Source of the DNA: CAVZTX01 sp963778375 | GTDB lineage: Bacteria > Chloroflexota > Ktedonobacteria > Ktedonobacterales > Ktedonobacteraceae | DNA: 64,000 nt | Direction: 5' to 3' | Assembly (NCBI GenBank): GCA_963778375.1 | Contig: CAVZTX010000004.1 | Location: forward strand, 1-64,000 | In this document: positions 7,936-16,302 of the stretch, piece by piece | Layout of the letters: each line of letters starts with the position of its first letter | How positions within the stretch are numbered: the first letter of the stretch is position 1 | Program-made: the position numbers and the translations under genes | Notes under the pieces: generated by a model | What the model was told of the DNA's origin: nothing | The model's input: the letters and a program-made list of their open reading frames with translations, nothing else | Databases searched by the model: none

Positions 7936-9668
7936 CCTACGATGTGCGCTTGCCTGATGAAGCCCAGGCTGACGCGCTTCGTCTGCTTGATGCCACGCGT
8001 GAGGTGATCAACCAGGCGCTTACTCTCCTGTGGCCCTATCTTGATGAGTTTGGGAGTGAGCGCGCCGGACCTGCTTGGAAACACGTGGGGAAGTACATTG
8101 GAAGCCCTTTGCCACATGGTGACCGTCAATGGAGATGTGAGAGTGAAGTCGTTGGGCGGCTTTTACGCCAGCAAGCCGAACGCAAAAAAGCATTTGAACT
8201 GGTCGCACCGATTCTCTCCGATGGCTTCATTCGACCGAAAACGGAAAAACGACCGGCGGGCAAAAACCGTCCAGCGATCAAGGAAGCCATCGCCGCCTTG
8301 CAGAAGAGTCTGGATGAGGATGAAACCAGCTTTGTCACGCTCCAGAATGTGATAGAGCAGTGTTGCAATTTCTTTTTCCAACAGGATCGTTTTCCCTCGT
8401 CGTACGAGGAACTCCAGTCGGTTCCCTTGCTCAAGGTCGGGATGCTGACGTATGCAGGCGACGACGGGCGTGACAAAGGCCAGGCATACAGATTGGTCCT
8501 GGATCTGTATGCAGGAGTCGTTCGATTTCGGTTCCGCTATCCGGACTCGGCAGGCATCTGGCACTGGCGCAAGGTAGATACCATCATTGCCTTGCCCGAT
8601 TGCCTGAAAGAACGTCTCCCCCATGGGGAGCTGATGGCTCCCACGCTGCGCGAAGAACGTCGAGCAGACGGGGAGCGGTTCGCGGTGCTGGATTTCATTA
8701 TCGAGGTGGAAAAAGAGGCGTTGCCCGATTGGCAAAGCGTTGAGCGGGTGCTTGGGGCAGATTGGGGCGTCCACTCGTTACTCACTGCTACGGCTGTGGA
8801 TGAACACTCTTACCAGGTGGGTAGGCCATTCTTCCTTGATACTGGCAGCTTCGATGGAAAGCAAGCTCGTACCCGCCGACAAATTGACGAGTTGAAGAAG
8901 AAGGTCGCCAGGTATGAGCAGGAACGGGATGCGTTGCCGGAAGAGTTTCCCAAACGAACCTGGTACACACAGAAACTGGTGCTGTATCGGCGAGAAATAG
9001 ACCGATGTTGGCGCAAATATGAGCAACGGAATAGAGCGCTCGCTCATCTTGCCAGCAATGTCTTGCTCCTGCTTGCCCGCGTCCATGGCTGCTCGCTTCT
9101 GTCGATGGAGTCCTTAAAAACCCTGAAAACTACCGGGCGCGGGAGAGGAATCCGAGGGCGCTGGAGAAATTATTGCAATAACTCGACGATACGTGGGGAA
9201 ATTTGGCGGCTCTTGCGCTACAAGTGTCATTTGATCGGGCTGAGGTTCCTGACCTCGTACCCACATGGAACCAGCCATACCTGCCCCCATTGCGGTCAAG
9301 CGGCTAAAACCTATCGTTCTTCAAGTGATCGCACAGAAGCGGTGAAATGGGGAAGGTGGATGTATTGCGATGCTTGTCATTACACTGGTGATCGGGATTA
9401 TTGCGCGTCCGTGAATATTGCGAGATTGGGCGTTACGTATCTTGTGCAAATGAAACAGACTGGCAAGGCGCGTTCTTGCTCGGTCTCTGACCCACGAGTT
9501 AAGCCAGTGATCTATACGGCCACTGGCTCGGCGTTGCTGTTGCCGCCGACGAGTCCTCATGCTCGCCCGATTCTGTCGGGAAAAATCTGTTACTATCCTG
9601 GTTGGTATGGTTCGGCTTTTCTGCAATCGTCACAGCCCAAGGCTGTGTTCCTACGATTGTGTGGATAG
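7905..9668 (+). CDS. tnpB: large TnpB RNA-guided nuclease of IS607
   Basis: A 587-residue TnpB, longer than the usual 370-450. The C-terminal half is a complete RuvC nuclease: Asp286 in VLGADWGVHS, Glu402 in LSMESLKTLK and Asp498 in GDRDYCASVNIA. A zinc ribbon C460-PH-C463 / C488-DA-C491 is inserted between the second and third acidic residues. TnpB proteins cut DNA guided by an omega RNA from the element's right end and help retain the element after excision. The N-terminal 280 residues lack obvious motifs and contain extra insertions, reminiscent of the enlarged TnpBs related to Cas12. AGGAG precedes the ATG within the tnpA tail. The last 70 codons after NIARLG look structural and probably overlap the omega RNA. 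Confidence 0.9.
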   Translation: MRTSRTHQLLTYDVRLPDEAQADALRLLDATREVINQALTLLWPYLDEFGSERAGPAWKHVGKYIGSPLPHGDRQWRCESEVVGRLLRQQAERKKAFELVAPILSDGFIRPKTEKRPAGKNRPAIKEAIAALQKSLDEDETSFVTLQNVIEQCCNFFFQQDRFPSSYEELQSVPLLKVGMLTYAGDDGRDKGQAYRLVLDLYAGVVRFRFRYPDSAGIWHWRKVDTIIALPDCLKERLPHGELMAPTLREERRADGERFAVLDFIIEVEKEALPDWQSVERVLGADWGVHSLLTATAVDEHSYQVGRPFFLDTGSFDGKQARTRRQIDELKKKVARYEQERDALPEEFPKRTWYTQKLVLYRREIDRCWRKYEQRNRALAHLASNVLLLLARVHGCSLLSMESLKTLKTTGRGRGIRGRWRNYCNNSTIRGEIWRLLRYKCHLIGLRFLTSYPHGTSHTCPHCGQAAKTYRSSSDRTEAVKWGRWMYCDACHYTGDRDYCASVNIARLGVTYLVQMKQTGKARSCSVSDPRVKPVIYTATGSALLLPPTSPHARPILSGKICYYPGWYGSAFLQSSQPKAVFLRLCG

Positions 9669-9735
9669 CTCTATCTTGCTTAGGATAGTTCACAATTTTA
9701 GCAACGGTTTGGGCACGGGAGGAACCAAACCCCTT
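9540..9735 (+). ncRNA. candidate omega RNA region of the IS607 element
   Basis: Several stems crowd the end of tnpB and the bases after it: CCCGA/TCGGG (about 9568-9582), CACAGCC-CAA-GGCTGTG (about 9635-9651) and GGTTTGG/CCAAACC (9706-9731). Right-end guide-RNA scaffolds of TnpB elements usually sit here. The exact boundary with the guide cannot be placed from one copy. Confidence 0.35.
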
Positions 9736-9754
9736 CTTCCTCAAAACCAGGTGG

Positions 9755-10309
9755 TTATTTGTTGTCTGGCTGGTAGGTAAGAGCAAGGGACCCGAAACTG
9801 AGCATCTTGCTTTCGACAAGCCGCAGCTTCGTCTGAGGCGTCCCGTCTGGGAAGAACCGCCTTCCCCTTCCCATGATGAAGGGCTCGACTAAGAACCGAT
9901 ACTCGTCGATCAGATCCGTTCCCATCAGCGATTGGACAAGCGTGGCACTGCCGTCGATAATAATGTCTTTGCCCGGCTGCTGTTTCAGTTTGGTGATTGC
10001 TTCCACCACATCTCCTCTGATAATGGTGGATTCTTTCCAGGGAGCGGTTTCGAGCGTGGTCGAAACCACATATTTTTTCATGCGGTTGAGGATTGGCCCA
10101 GGACCATCGCCAGTCGTCTGTGTGGACCAGCCCGGCCAAAGCATTTCATAGGTGACCCGTCCCAGCAGGTACACATCGCCTTTCGAGTATTCCTCCACAA
10201 TGTACTGTTGCCTTTCAGTACTGTCATACGGATGCCACCAGTGATCCATCGTATCTGCATCAAAAACTCCATCGAGGGTCATCCACGCCTTCACCCAGAG
10301 CTTTCTCAT
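9755..10309 (-). CDS. dihydrofolate reductase/RibD C-terminal-like family protein
   Basis: This 184-residue paralogue of the gene at 1306-1842 has the same family signatures: MRKLWVKAWMTLDGVFDADTMDHWW, VYLLGRVTYEMLWPGWSTQ, IIIDGSATLVQSLMGTDLIDEYRFLVEPFIMGRGRRFF and a terminal LALTYQP strand. It is a cytoplasmic NAD(P)H-dependent reductase-fold protein of unknown substrate. The ATG at 10309 follows a GGAGA ribosome-binding site and matches the family start; the upstream ATG at 10351 is rejected. It converges with the IS607 element, whose right end must lie within the roughly 90 bases between them. No ACTTGCA dyad is seen at this paralogue. Confidence 0.88.
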   Translation of the reverse strand: MRKLWVKAWMTLDGVFDADTMDHWWHPYDSTERQQYIVEEYSKGDVYLLGRVTYEMLWPGWSTQTTGDGPGPILNRMKKYVVSTTLETAPWKESTIIRGDVVEAITKLKQQPGKDIIIDGSATLVQSLMGTDLIDEYRFLVEPFIMGRGRRFFPDGTPQTKLRLVESKMLSFGSLALTYQPDNK

Positions 10310-10395
10310 GTTTGTTCTCCTTTCCCATTCATGTATCTCTCTTGCGCACATTCGCGCGAAAAGCCCATTCAGGATGCGCCTTCTCGCACACCAGC

Positions 10396-10878
10396 TTAGC
10401 CCCGTTCGATTGCGCGCTCAACCGCGCTGGGCAGGCGCGTCTCAAAGTCCAGGATGCCAACCCAGTCTGGATGAATGAAGATGCGCGTCATGCGAGGGTA
10501 GAGGCGAGCTGCTTCCTTGAGCAAAGCCTCTGCGTCTTCCTGGCTCATCGTCCGATGAATCATGGCCGTATACTCCGGTGCGATGCCCTCAACTGTGTCG
10601 ACACGTACCGTCCCGCGAATGAGGAGGGTCTGAGAGGCCGAAAAGTCACGGTCGATACTCACAGCCACCTTTGAGCCATTGGTGAGCACCTTTGTTTTGG
10701 GGGCATCCACAGCTGTCGCCATCACGATCTCCTCTCCGTTCCAGTGGAACCCAATGGGTACGACGCGGGGCGTGCCGTCGCGCCAGTTGTAGGCCAAATG
10801 GGCAGGCCCCTTCGCCTGCAATAATTGCTGGGCAACCGGATCGTGAAGCAGGCCAACGTCTCCTTGCGAAGTAGGCAT
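10396..10878 (-). CDS. pyridoxamine 5'-phosphate oxidase (PPOX) family protein
   Basis: A 160-residue split-barrel flavin/deazaflavin-binding protein. The order of strands is typical: GPAHLAYNWRDGTPRVVPIGFHWNGEEIVMAT, TKVLTNGSKVAVSIDR, QTLLIRGTVRVDTVEGIAPEY and RIFIHPDWVGILDFETRLP. Family members bind FMN or F420 and act in cofactor metabolism or as general oxidoreductases; the substrate is not readable here. The ATG at 10878 has AAAGGAGAC in front. The operator dyad at 10898-10918 lies 20 bases upstream, so control by the same regulator as the RibD-like gene at 1306 is likely. Confidence 0.86.
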   Translation of the reverse strand: MPTSQGDVGLLHDPVAQQLLQAKGPAHLAYNWRDGTPRVVPIGFHWNGEEIVMATAVDAPKTKVLTNGSKVAVSIDRDFSASQTLLIRGTVRVDTVEGIAPEYTAMIHRTMSQEDAEALLKEAARLYPRMTRIFIHPDWVGILDFETRLPSAVERAIERG

Positions 10879-10897
10879 GATTGTCTCCTTTCGTTTT

Positions 10898-10918
10898 CTA
10901 CTTGCAAATTGCAAGTAG
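10898..10918. promoter_or_regulatory. palindromic operator CTACTTGCAA-A-TTGCAAGTAG
   Basis: A perfect dyad with 10-bp arms around a single central A lies 20 bases upstream of the PPOX-family start. Its core ACTTGCA-N3-TGCAAGT is identical in sequence and spacing to the dyad at 1255-1271. Confidence 0.7.
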
Positions 10919-11265
10919 GTCTACCCTCTTATTCCAACAGCGTGAGGGACAATCGGCAATGCTGGAAGAAGCTCCTGGACGAGTGGCGTTGCTCACTCGT
11001 TCTCTCACGCAAGATCGTGCAAAGAAGATTGATTTGCTTGCTATTGTAGCGAAAACGTGCGGAAATGCCTGGCTGATCTGTTCTTCAGAGCGAGACCTCA
11101 GAGGGGGGTCGCGAGAGCGCTGGCTCAGTCCGCGCAGCAACGATGAGCACATGCTCCACCGGGTACCAGCGTCCCCACCCATAGATCATCTGGAAACCGT
11201 TCGTGAACTCCGGGTTTCCCTTTTGTCGTCTAAGCAAGCATGTCTTACCTTACGAAAGATGGGGT
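10919..11265. other. gene-free stretch
   Basis: Open frames cross this stretch on both strands but none shows a domain, a good start or family-like composition. Nothing is called. Confidence 0.4.
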
Positions 11266-11643
11266 TCAAGAAGACTGGTGTGATCGGACAGCTTCCTCAA
11301 TCCTTGCGATGTCGGCAGCGGGATCGGCTACCTCTATGATTAACTTGGTATACTTCTCATGAGCAAGTTTGATGGTAAAAGCTTTCTCGGGATTGTGAAC
11401 ATCCCAAAATACCCATCCTCCAGTATAATAAAAACTGCCCGCAGCAATCACCCCTGGCAGATGAGTCCCCGGAAATCTTATCCCTTTGGTCATGTCGTTC
11501 CAATGCTCTCCTACGGCTGGATCTACTTCTGCACCTACGACATGAATGAGCGGAATCTCAAGATGACTCTTCAAGGCCCAGAATGTGTCTGCGCCCCTGA
11601 CGTGGACAATCATTGTACTCTCAGTAAGTTCAATTTCTGTCAT
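11266..11643 (-). CDS. conserved hypothetical small protein
   Basis: A 125-residue protein starting MTEIELTESTMIVHVRGADTFWALKSHLEIPL. The composition (short beta strands, IRFPGTHLPGVIAAGSFYYTGGWVFWDVHNP, then a terminal helix ADIARIEEAVRSHQ) suggests a pleckstrin-homology-like or related small barrel with a C-terminal helix. I do not recognise a specific family with certainty. The ATG at 11643 is preferred over 11670, because AAAGGAGAAA lies upstream of it. No operonic partner is present. Confidence 0.65.
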   Translation of the reverse strand: MTEIELTESTMIVHVRGADTFWALKSHLEIPLIHVVGAEVDPAVGEHWNDMTKGIRFPGTHLPGVIAAGSFYYTGGWVFWDVHNPEKAFTIKLAHEKYTKLIIEVADPAADIARIEEAVRSHQSS

Positions 11644-12277
11644 GGTTCCATTTTCTCCTTTGCTAGTCAATCGTTCTGTGTCTCTAGTACTGCCCGTTCA
11701 CCTTTGTCCTCAAAGACAGGTGGTCCCTGCCATGCACTTCTACTACTTCTCAATCTCGTGCCGAGCCGAGTAGCATTCCAGTCTCAGTCCTTGCGCTCTT
11801 TAAACTTCTGTGGGCTAGTGTGAAGAATGCAGTACGTTGTACTCTTGAGTATAACATGTCCTTTGTGAAAACACATCTTGCGAACACACTCTTTTGTCGG
11901 TTTCTAGAGCGAGCAGCCCTCTATAGAAGCCAACGTATAATTGTATAGAAGCCAAGGTATAATTGACCCATGAAGGCCAAGAAAGAATTGACCCACCCCG
12001 CCTCGCACGCCTGCCCACGTTATCCCACTGGTCGAGGCGTGCCGTGACGGGCACTACGTGGTGCTTGCCCAACGCCGCCTGGCGCGCCTATCGCAAGCTC
12101 CGCAATCACACCTACAATCTGCATCTGGGCCAGACCCACGAGCTGACCAGCGCCGTCTTAGAACACGCAGCAGCCACCCTCCAAGCTCATCTGAAGTAGC
12201 GGCTGAGGTTGTTTGAGTGGGGGATGGGTCTGGCTTCCCTTCTTTTTCTCGAAGTGCCACTGTAGTGTGCAGATTGG
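11644..12277. other. intergenic debris left of the CRISPR array
   Basis: A short tandem duplication of TAGAAGCCAA(C/G)GTATAATTG lies at about 11924-11963, followed by GACCCATGAAGGCC and AGAAAGAATTGACCCACC. Repeated AATTGACCCA-type motifs resemble the multiple terminal repeats of IS21-like ends, but no transposase is seen. An open frame at 11963-12199 has no recognisable domain. The last 80 bases form the trailer-side flank of the CRISPR array. Confidence 0.4.
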
Positions 12278-14454
12278 GTTTCAATCCCGAACGGGCCTCC
12301 CAAGCCATTTAGCCTCAGGCAATTGCGCTGCGCTATGCAGCATCATGAGCATATGTTTCAATCCCGCACGGGCCTCCCAAGCCATTTAGCCTTGAATCGC
12401 TCAGCGTCTACTGTAGGTCATGAGTCGTTTCAATCCCGAACGGGCCTCCCAAGCCATTTAGCCTCAGTATGGTCAATCAGACTCATATCGTTTCAATCCC
12501 GAACGGGCCTCCCAAGCCATTTAGCCTGATCGAAGTCGCCTATCGTGATATGTTTCAATCCCGAACGGGCCTCCCAAGCCATTTAGCCTTGGCAGATGTA
12601 TCACTGTCAACAGGAGTCACGTTTCAATCCCGCACGGGCCTCCCAAGCCATTTAGCCTAGTGATACTGTCTGATGCATCCAGTGAAGACTCTGAGGTTTC
12701 AATCCCGAACGGGCCTCCCAAGCCATTTAGCCGTTGAACGATGACTGCACTGCAGATGCAAGCTGCATCGTTTCAATCCCGAACGGGCCTCCCAAGCCAT
12801 TTAGCCATATAGGCAATGATCGACGTCTAGCAATCATGTCAATCGTTTCAATCCCGAACGGGCCTCCCAAGCCATTTAGCCTCGTGAGCTACTATCGGTA
12901 TGCTGCAGATGCTCAGATCAGTTTCAATCCCGAACGGGCCTCCCAAGCCATTTAGCCTCAGTAGCGCAATTCGATGCTCATCAGATTGATACGATGTTTC
13001 AATCCCGAACGGGCCTCCCAAGCCATTTAGCCTTAGTAGCACGTGTATGCATATGGACTGATGTCGATATGTTTCAATCCCGAACGGGCCTCCCAAGCCA
13101 TTTAGCCTAGACATGCAGTCGATCCATGCAGCATCGTGATCAGTTAGTTTCAATCCCGAACGGGCCTCCCAAGCCATTTAGCCGTAGTGACGTAGCACGT
13201 CCAGCCTATGCAGTAGCATGGTTTCAATCCCGAACGGGCCTCCCAAGCCATTTAGCCACATGCAATGATGCGGATGTACCAGCTTGATGCTACATGGTTT
13301 CAATCCCGAACGGGCCTCCCAAGCCATTTAGCCCATGAACTGCGATCGACTACGAGCTCTGACATCATGGTTTCAATCCCGAACGGGCCTCCCAAGCCAT
13401 TTAGCCTATGCATAGCTGCTGACAGCTGCTCAGTATCAATCTGATGTTTCAATCCCGAACGGGCCTCCCAAGCCATTTAGCCCATGTATAGACTATCAGT
13501 ACGTGCTAGACATGTACGTAGTTTCAATCCCGAACGGGCCTCCCAAGCCATTTAGCCAACTGAATGTCAGTTGCTACTGTCATGAGGCTATGTCATGTTT
13601 CAATCCCGAACGGGCCTCCCAAGCCATTTAGCCTTGTGACTACAGCTACTACGGTAACTGCTGAGTCATGCGTTTCAATCCCGAACGGGCCTCCCAAGCC
13701 ATTTAGCCTCAGTGAAGTTGCTGATCAAGCCTAGCAGATTGCTATGTTTCAATCCCGAACGGGCCTCCCAAGCCATTTAGCCGCTAGATGACAGGTACCA
13801 TTGCTATGACCAGTACGATGTTTCAATCCCGAACGGGCCTCCCAAGCCATTTAGCCGTGAGCAGACTGTCGCTGTACAGCATCAGACTGTCGTTTCAATC
13901 CCGAACGGGCCTCCCAAGCCATTTAGCCACAAGACTTGTGAGCTAGTGACTCATCAGCGTCAGCGTTTCAATCCCGAACGGGCCTCCCAAGCCATTTAGC
14001 CTCTGATATGCGATGCACAGTATCTAGCAGCTGTGCTGTGTTTCAATCCCGAACGGGCCTCCCAAGCCATTTAGCCTCGAGTACAGAGTCAACTAGCATC
14101 GAGCTGATGCTGTTTCAATCCCGAACGGGCCTCCCAAGCCATTTAGCCTTCAAGTACTGCGATCTCAACAGAGACTCAATGGTTTCAATCCCGAACGGGC
14201 CTCCCAAGCCATTTAGCCTATGGTACAGTATGTCCATCGATAGCTGTCAGTATCACGTTTCAATCCCGAACGGGCCTCCCAAGCCATTTAGCCTATGACT
14301 AGTGCAGACTGTCACGCAGACGTTACTGATCTGCAGTTTCAATCCCGAACGGGCCTCCCAAGCCATTTAGCCCGATACTGCAGATGTCAATCGACTCAGT
14401 TACGAAGCATCATCATGGTTTCAATCCCGAACGGGCCTCCCAAGCCATTTAGCC
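12278..14454 (-). CRISPR. CRISPR array, 30 repeats and 29 spacers, leader on the right
   Basis: Thirty copies of a 37-bp repeat begin GTTTCAATCCCGAACGGGCC on the plus strand and end AGCCATTTAGCC. All are identical by eye except copies 2 (12355) and 6 (12621), which have GCAC for GAAC in the hairpin loop. Read on the minus strand each repeat ends in ATTGAAAC, the classical 8-nt crRNA 5' handle of Cas6-processed type I/III systems. The array is therefore transcribed leftward, with the leader beside cas2. Spacers are mostly 35-40 nt; the distal ones are as short as 25-26 nt and the two leader-proximal ones are 42 and 45 nt. The spacers are compositionally strange: no run of three identical bases anywhere. 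No interference complex lies in the window. Confidence 0.98.
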
Positions 14455-14645
14455 TGCTACCCCTCTAGTATAGCATGAGAAGCCAGTTTATGCAAGCGTT
14501 TTCGCGGATCTCTCTACAGAAGAGCTTTTTACTCACAAAAATAAGGGCGAGAGCAGCCCTCATTTCGTCTGGACAGGCTTGTAGAGGCAGGCGCGGGTCT
14601 ACGCTCAGACTCTTCATCGCTGAGACCCGCGTTCAATTGCTCAGA
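14455..14645 (-). promoter_or_regulatory. putative CRISPR leader
   Basis: This stretch between the array and the end of cas2 is where the leader and array promoter should lie for a leftward array. It contains an inverted repeat CGCGGGTCT (14592-14600) / AGACCCGCG (14623-14631) just behind cas2, which could end the cas2 transcript or serve as an adaptation anchor. Closer to the array is an AT-rich patch around 14527-14550. Confidence 0.5.
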
Positions 14646-14957
14646 TTACACGATGTACAACGCATCTTCCTTCGGGAATGGCCCACCGACTGTTTCTACC
14701 CGACTCACACAGTTGGCACACATCGGGTAGAACCGCACACTATCCTCTTCGGCAACCAGGTGGTCAACCAGCTTTGATTGCAGCAGGATGCGTTCCTTTC
14801 GACTCAGAAAACATTCAAAGAGCGAGTACTGCGTCCACTTTCCAAAACCCAACAGCACTTTGTGGATTTTCGTCCGCCTTTTGTCATCGGCAATATCGTA
14901 CGCAACCACATAACAAGTGATCGAACTGCCCTTCTTGATCTTGGCTTTGGTTTTCAT
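14646..14957 (-). CDS. cas2: CRISPR-associated endonuclease Cas2
   Basis: A 103-residue Cas2 with the ferredoxin-like core: CYVVAYDIADDKRRTKIHKVLLGFGKWTQYSLFECFLSRKE, where the Asp in YDI is the conserved metal-coordinating residue. DSVRFYPMCANCVSRVETVG forms the later strands. Cas2 dimers bridge two Cas1 dimers in the spacer-integration complex. It is intact and preceded by a GGGGGAG ribosome-binding site. Ten bases upstream is the stop of a cas1 gene that keeps only its last 60 codons, so this Cas2 has no local functional Cas1. Orientation matches the array. Confidence 0.93.
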   Translation of the reverse strand: MKTKAKIKKGSSITCYVVAYDIADDKRRTKIHKVLLGFGKWTQYSLFECFLSRKERILLQSKLVDHLVAEEDSVRFYPMCANCVSRVETVGGPFPKEDALYIV

Positions 14958-14967
14958 TGCTCCCCCA

Positions 14968-15150
14968 TTAACGCATAAGAAACGGCGGATATTCCTCCAG
15001 TTCGCCGGTGAGAAACTTCCCTAGAAGCCTCCCTTGCAACTCGATACAACGCCGGTAGCTCACTTTGTAGCCAAAAATGGGATGGATGATGACTTCTTGC
15101 ATGCGCTCGTCAAATTTTTCGAGAAATAGCCGCTTGGTGCTGTCGGTCAT
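14968..15150 (-). pseudogene. cas1: cas1, C-terminal remnant only
   Basis: The last 60 residues of Cas1 are preserved: TDSTKRLFLEKFDERMQEV, then a stretch ending YRRCIELQGRLLGKFLTGELEEYPPF. This corresponds to the terminal helices of the all-alpha catalytic lobe. A full Cas1 has about 320-340 residues; the metal-binding Glu-His-Asp region is missing. The break abuts an IS630-type transposase fragment in the same orientation, so an insertion/deletion removed the 5' two thirds. Local spacer acquisition must be lost unless Cas1 is supplied in trans. Confidence 0.85.
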
Positions 15151-15335
15151 GCGGATGCACCATACCCTTTGACACGCCACAATGCCTGGCAATCTCCTCC
15201 GCCTTCCTGGGCTCGTGAAGTCGCATGATAGATGATGAGCCAACGCCCTTGACACCAGGAGCGTGGATCATATTTCAGTCGCCGCTTGACTTCTTCGGCT
15301 GACAGATGGCTTGCTGCCCGCGTGACTCTTGCCAT
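15151..15335 (-). pseudogene. IS630-family transposase N-terminal fragment
   Basis: The minus strand reads MARVTRAASHLSAEEVKRRL..RWLIIYHATS. It then continues in a second frame as EPRKAEEIARHCGVSKGMVHP, the helix-turn-helix head of IS630/Tc1-like transposases. A frameshift separates the two parts, and the catalytic DDE domain is absent because the sequence passes directly into the cas1 remnant. It marks the deletion that destroyed cas1. Confidence 0.7.
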
Positions 15336-15407
15336 ATGATTTCCCCCTTTTGGTCCATCGACTCAAAGGGAGTGCGATGGTGAACTGAACGGTGGGAAAG
15401 TGGCCAA

Positions 15408-16283
15408 TCAGGTGGCGCTTGACCATCTCTCTTGCCACACCTTCTGAAGAGGCTTGTAACTGAGCAGCACAATCCCCTCCTGCTCGATGATCTCGCGAGC
15501 TTGCCGCGAGATCAGAAAGTCAAAATCCGCTTGGCGCACCTGCCAGCTCTCAGGCTCTAGCGCTTGTAACTCAGCATTGCCGAGACCTGGATGGACTGCC
15601 CACTCGCTTAGCCCAACCGGGAGGTCGCGCAACATCTGAGTATAGTGTGCTGATTTCTCGCTGCTCGAAAGAGCATAGCTATCCAGTAGGTCGTAGTCGT
15701 TGGTTGGCAAGCCCTGACGCTGTACCATTTCGATCACGGGACGATCATGGACCCGCAGAGCCAGGCCGTATTCTTTCGCCAGCCCAACAGTCATCTCGAA
15801 AATATCCGCCCGGCCACCATTCTGCAAGCAATGCCAATCCAGATGGGTCGGCGAAAGCCCAGCCGCCAGCACGGCCTCGATCTGCGCCCGAAATTCCACT
15901 TCCAGTTCAGAGAGCTTTGCCTGAGTCAGAAATTCGGGGATGTGTTCTACCTGATAGAAAAAGCCCGTCTCATCGATCAGGGATGGCACCTTTTCCCTGG
16001 AGGTGAGCGGCCCCCACCGATAATGGACCACATCGCAGATGACGGTCAGGTGAACACCGAAGAAAATATCAGGATGGTCCGAGAGCAGATGCATGGCATG
16101 CAAAGCCCAGGGGCAAGGAACCATCAAGCTTGTAGAACTGACCACGCCTTCCTTGAGGGTGCGAAGCGTCGCCTCATTGCTCGCATGAGACCTCCCAAAA
16201 TCATCAGCGTTGATGATCAATAAACGAGTGTCGTCTGGATACCCTAACAAGCGGTTAGTTTGGCTGCTCTGCGATTGGGTCAT
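15408..16283 (-). CDS. ChbG/HpnK (YdjC) family carbohydrate deacetylase
   Basis: A 291-residue metal-dependent N- or O-deacetylase of the YdjC fold. Visible active-site elements are LLIINADDFGRSHASNEA (the DD metal-binding pair), GVHLTV, and PTHLDWHCLQN with the catalytic/metal His-x-Asp. A late SEWAVHPGLGNAEL segment holds the final histidine. Members deacetylate chitooligosaccharides or hopanoid precursors; the substrate is not defined here. The GGGAGAC ribosome-binding site lies 8 bases before the ATG, and a MITE is inserted directly upstream of that site (16303-16422). Its 5' untranslated region and perhaps its promoter now come from the MITE. Confidence 0.9.
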   Translation of the reverse strand: MTQSQSSQTNRLLGYPDDTRLLIINADDFGRSHASNEATLRTLKEGVVSSTSLMVPCPWALHAMHLLSDHPDIFFGVHLTVICDVVHYRWGPLTSREKVPSLIDETGFFYQVEHIPEFLTQAKLSELEVEFRAQIEAVLAAGLSPTHLDWHCLQNGGRADIFEMTVGLAKEYGLALRVHDRPVIEMVQRQGLPTNDYDLLDSYALSSSEKSAHYTQMLRDLPVGLSEWAVHPGLGNAELQALEPESWQVRQADFDFLISRQAREIIEQEGIVLLSYKPLQKVWQERWSSAT

Positions 16284-16302
16284 CTTTCTTGTCTCCCTTC
16301 AA

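Larger units (their letters stand above)
7230..9735 (+). mobile_element. IS607-family insertion sequence (tnpA serine recombinase + long tnpB)
   Basis: The element has the IS607 arrangement of a MerR-type-HTH serine recombinase followed by an overlapping tnpB on the same strand. Exact ends cannot be set by eye because IS607 has no terminal inverted repeats and targets short GG-containing sites. The left end must lie between the VOC stop (7228) and about 7300. The right end lies between the tnpB stop (9668) and the convergent reductase gene (stop at 9755). Both coding regions look intact, so the element may be active. Confidence 0.8.

Noticed and set aside
10881..11339. 152-codon ORF
   Set aside because: It starts across the operator of the PPOX gene and has no recognisable domain.
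12323..14298. Open frames running through the CRISPR array with repeated peptides such as RTGLPSHLA
   Set aside because: They are translations of the 37-bp repeat; no start signal, and spacers interrupt them at varied lengths.
12278..14454. Explaining the spacer anomaly as homopolymer compression by a sequencing method
   Set aside because: The repeats in the same stretch keep GGG, CCC and TTT runs, and identical pairs are also depleted in the spacers, which compression to single bases would have to affect in the repeats as well.
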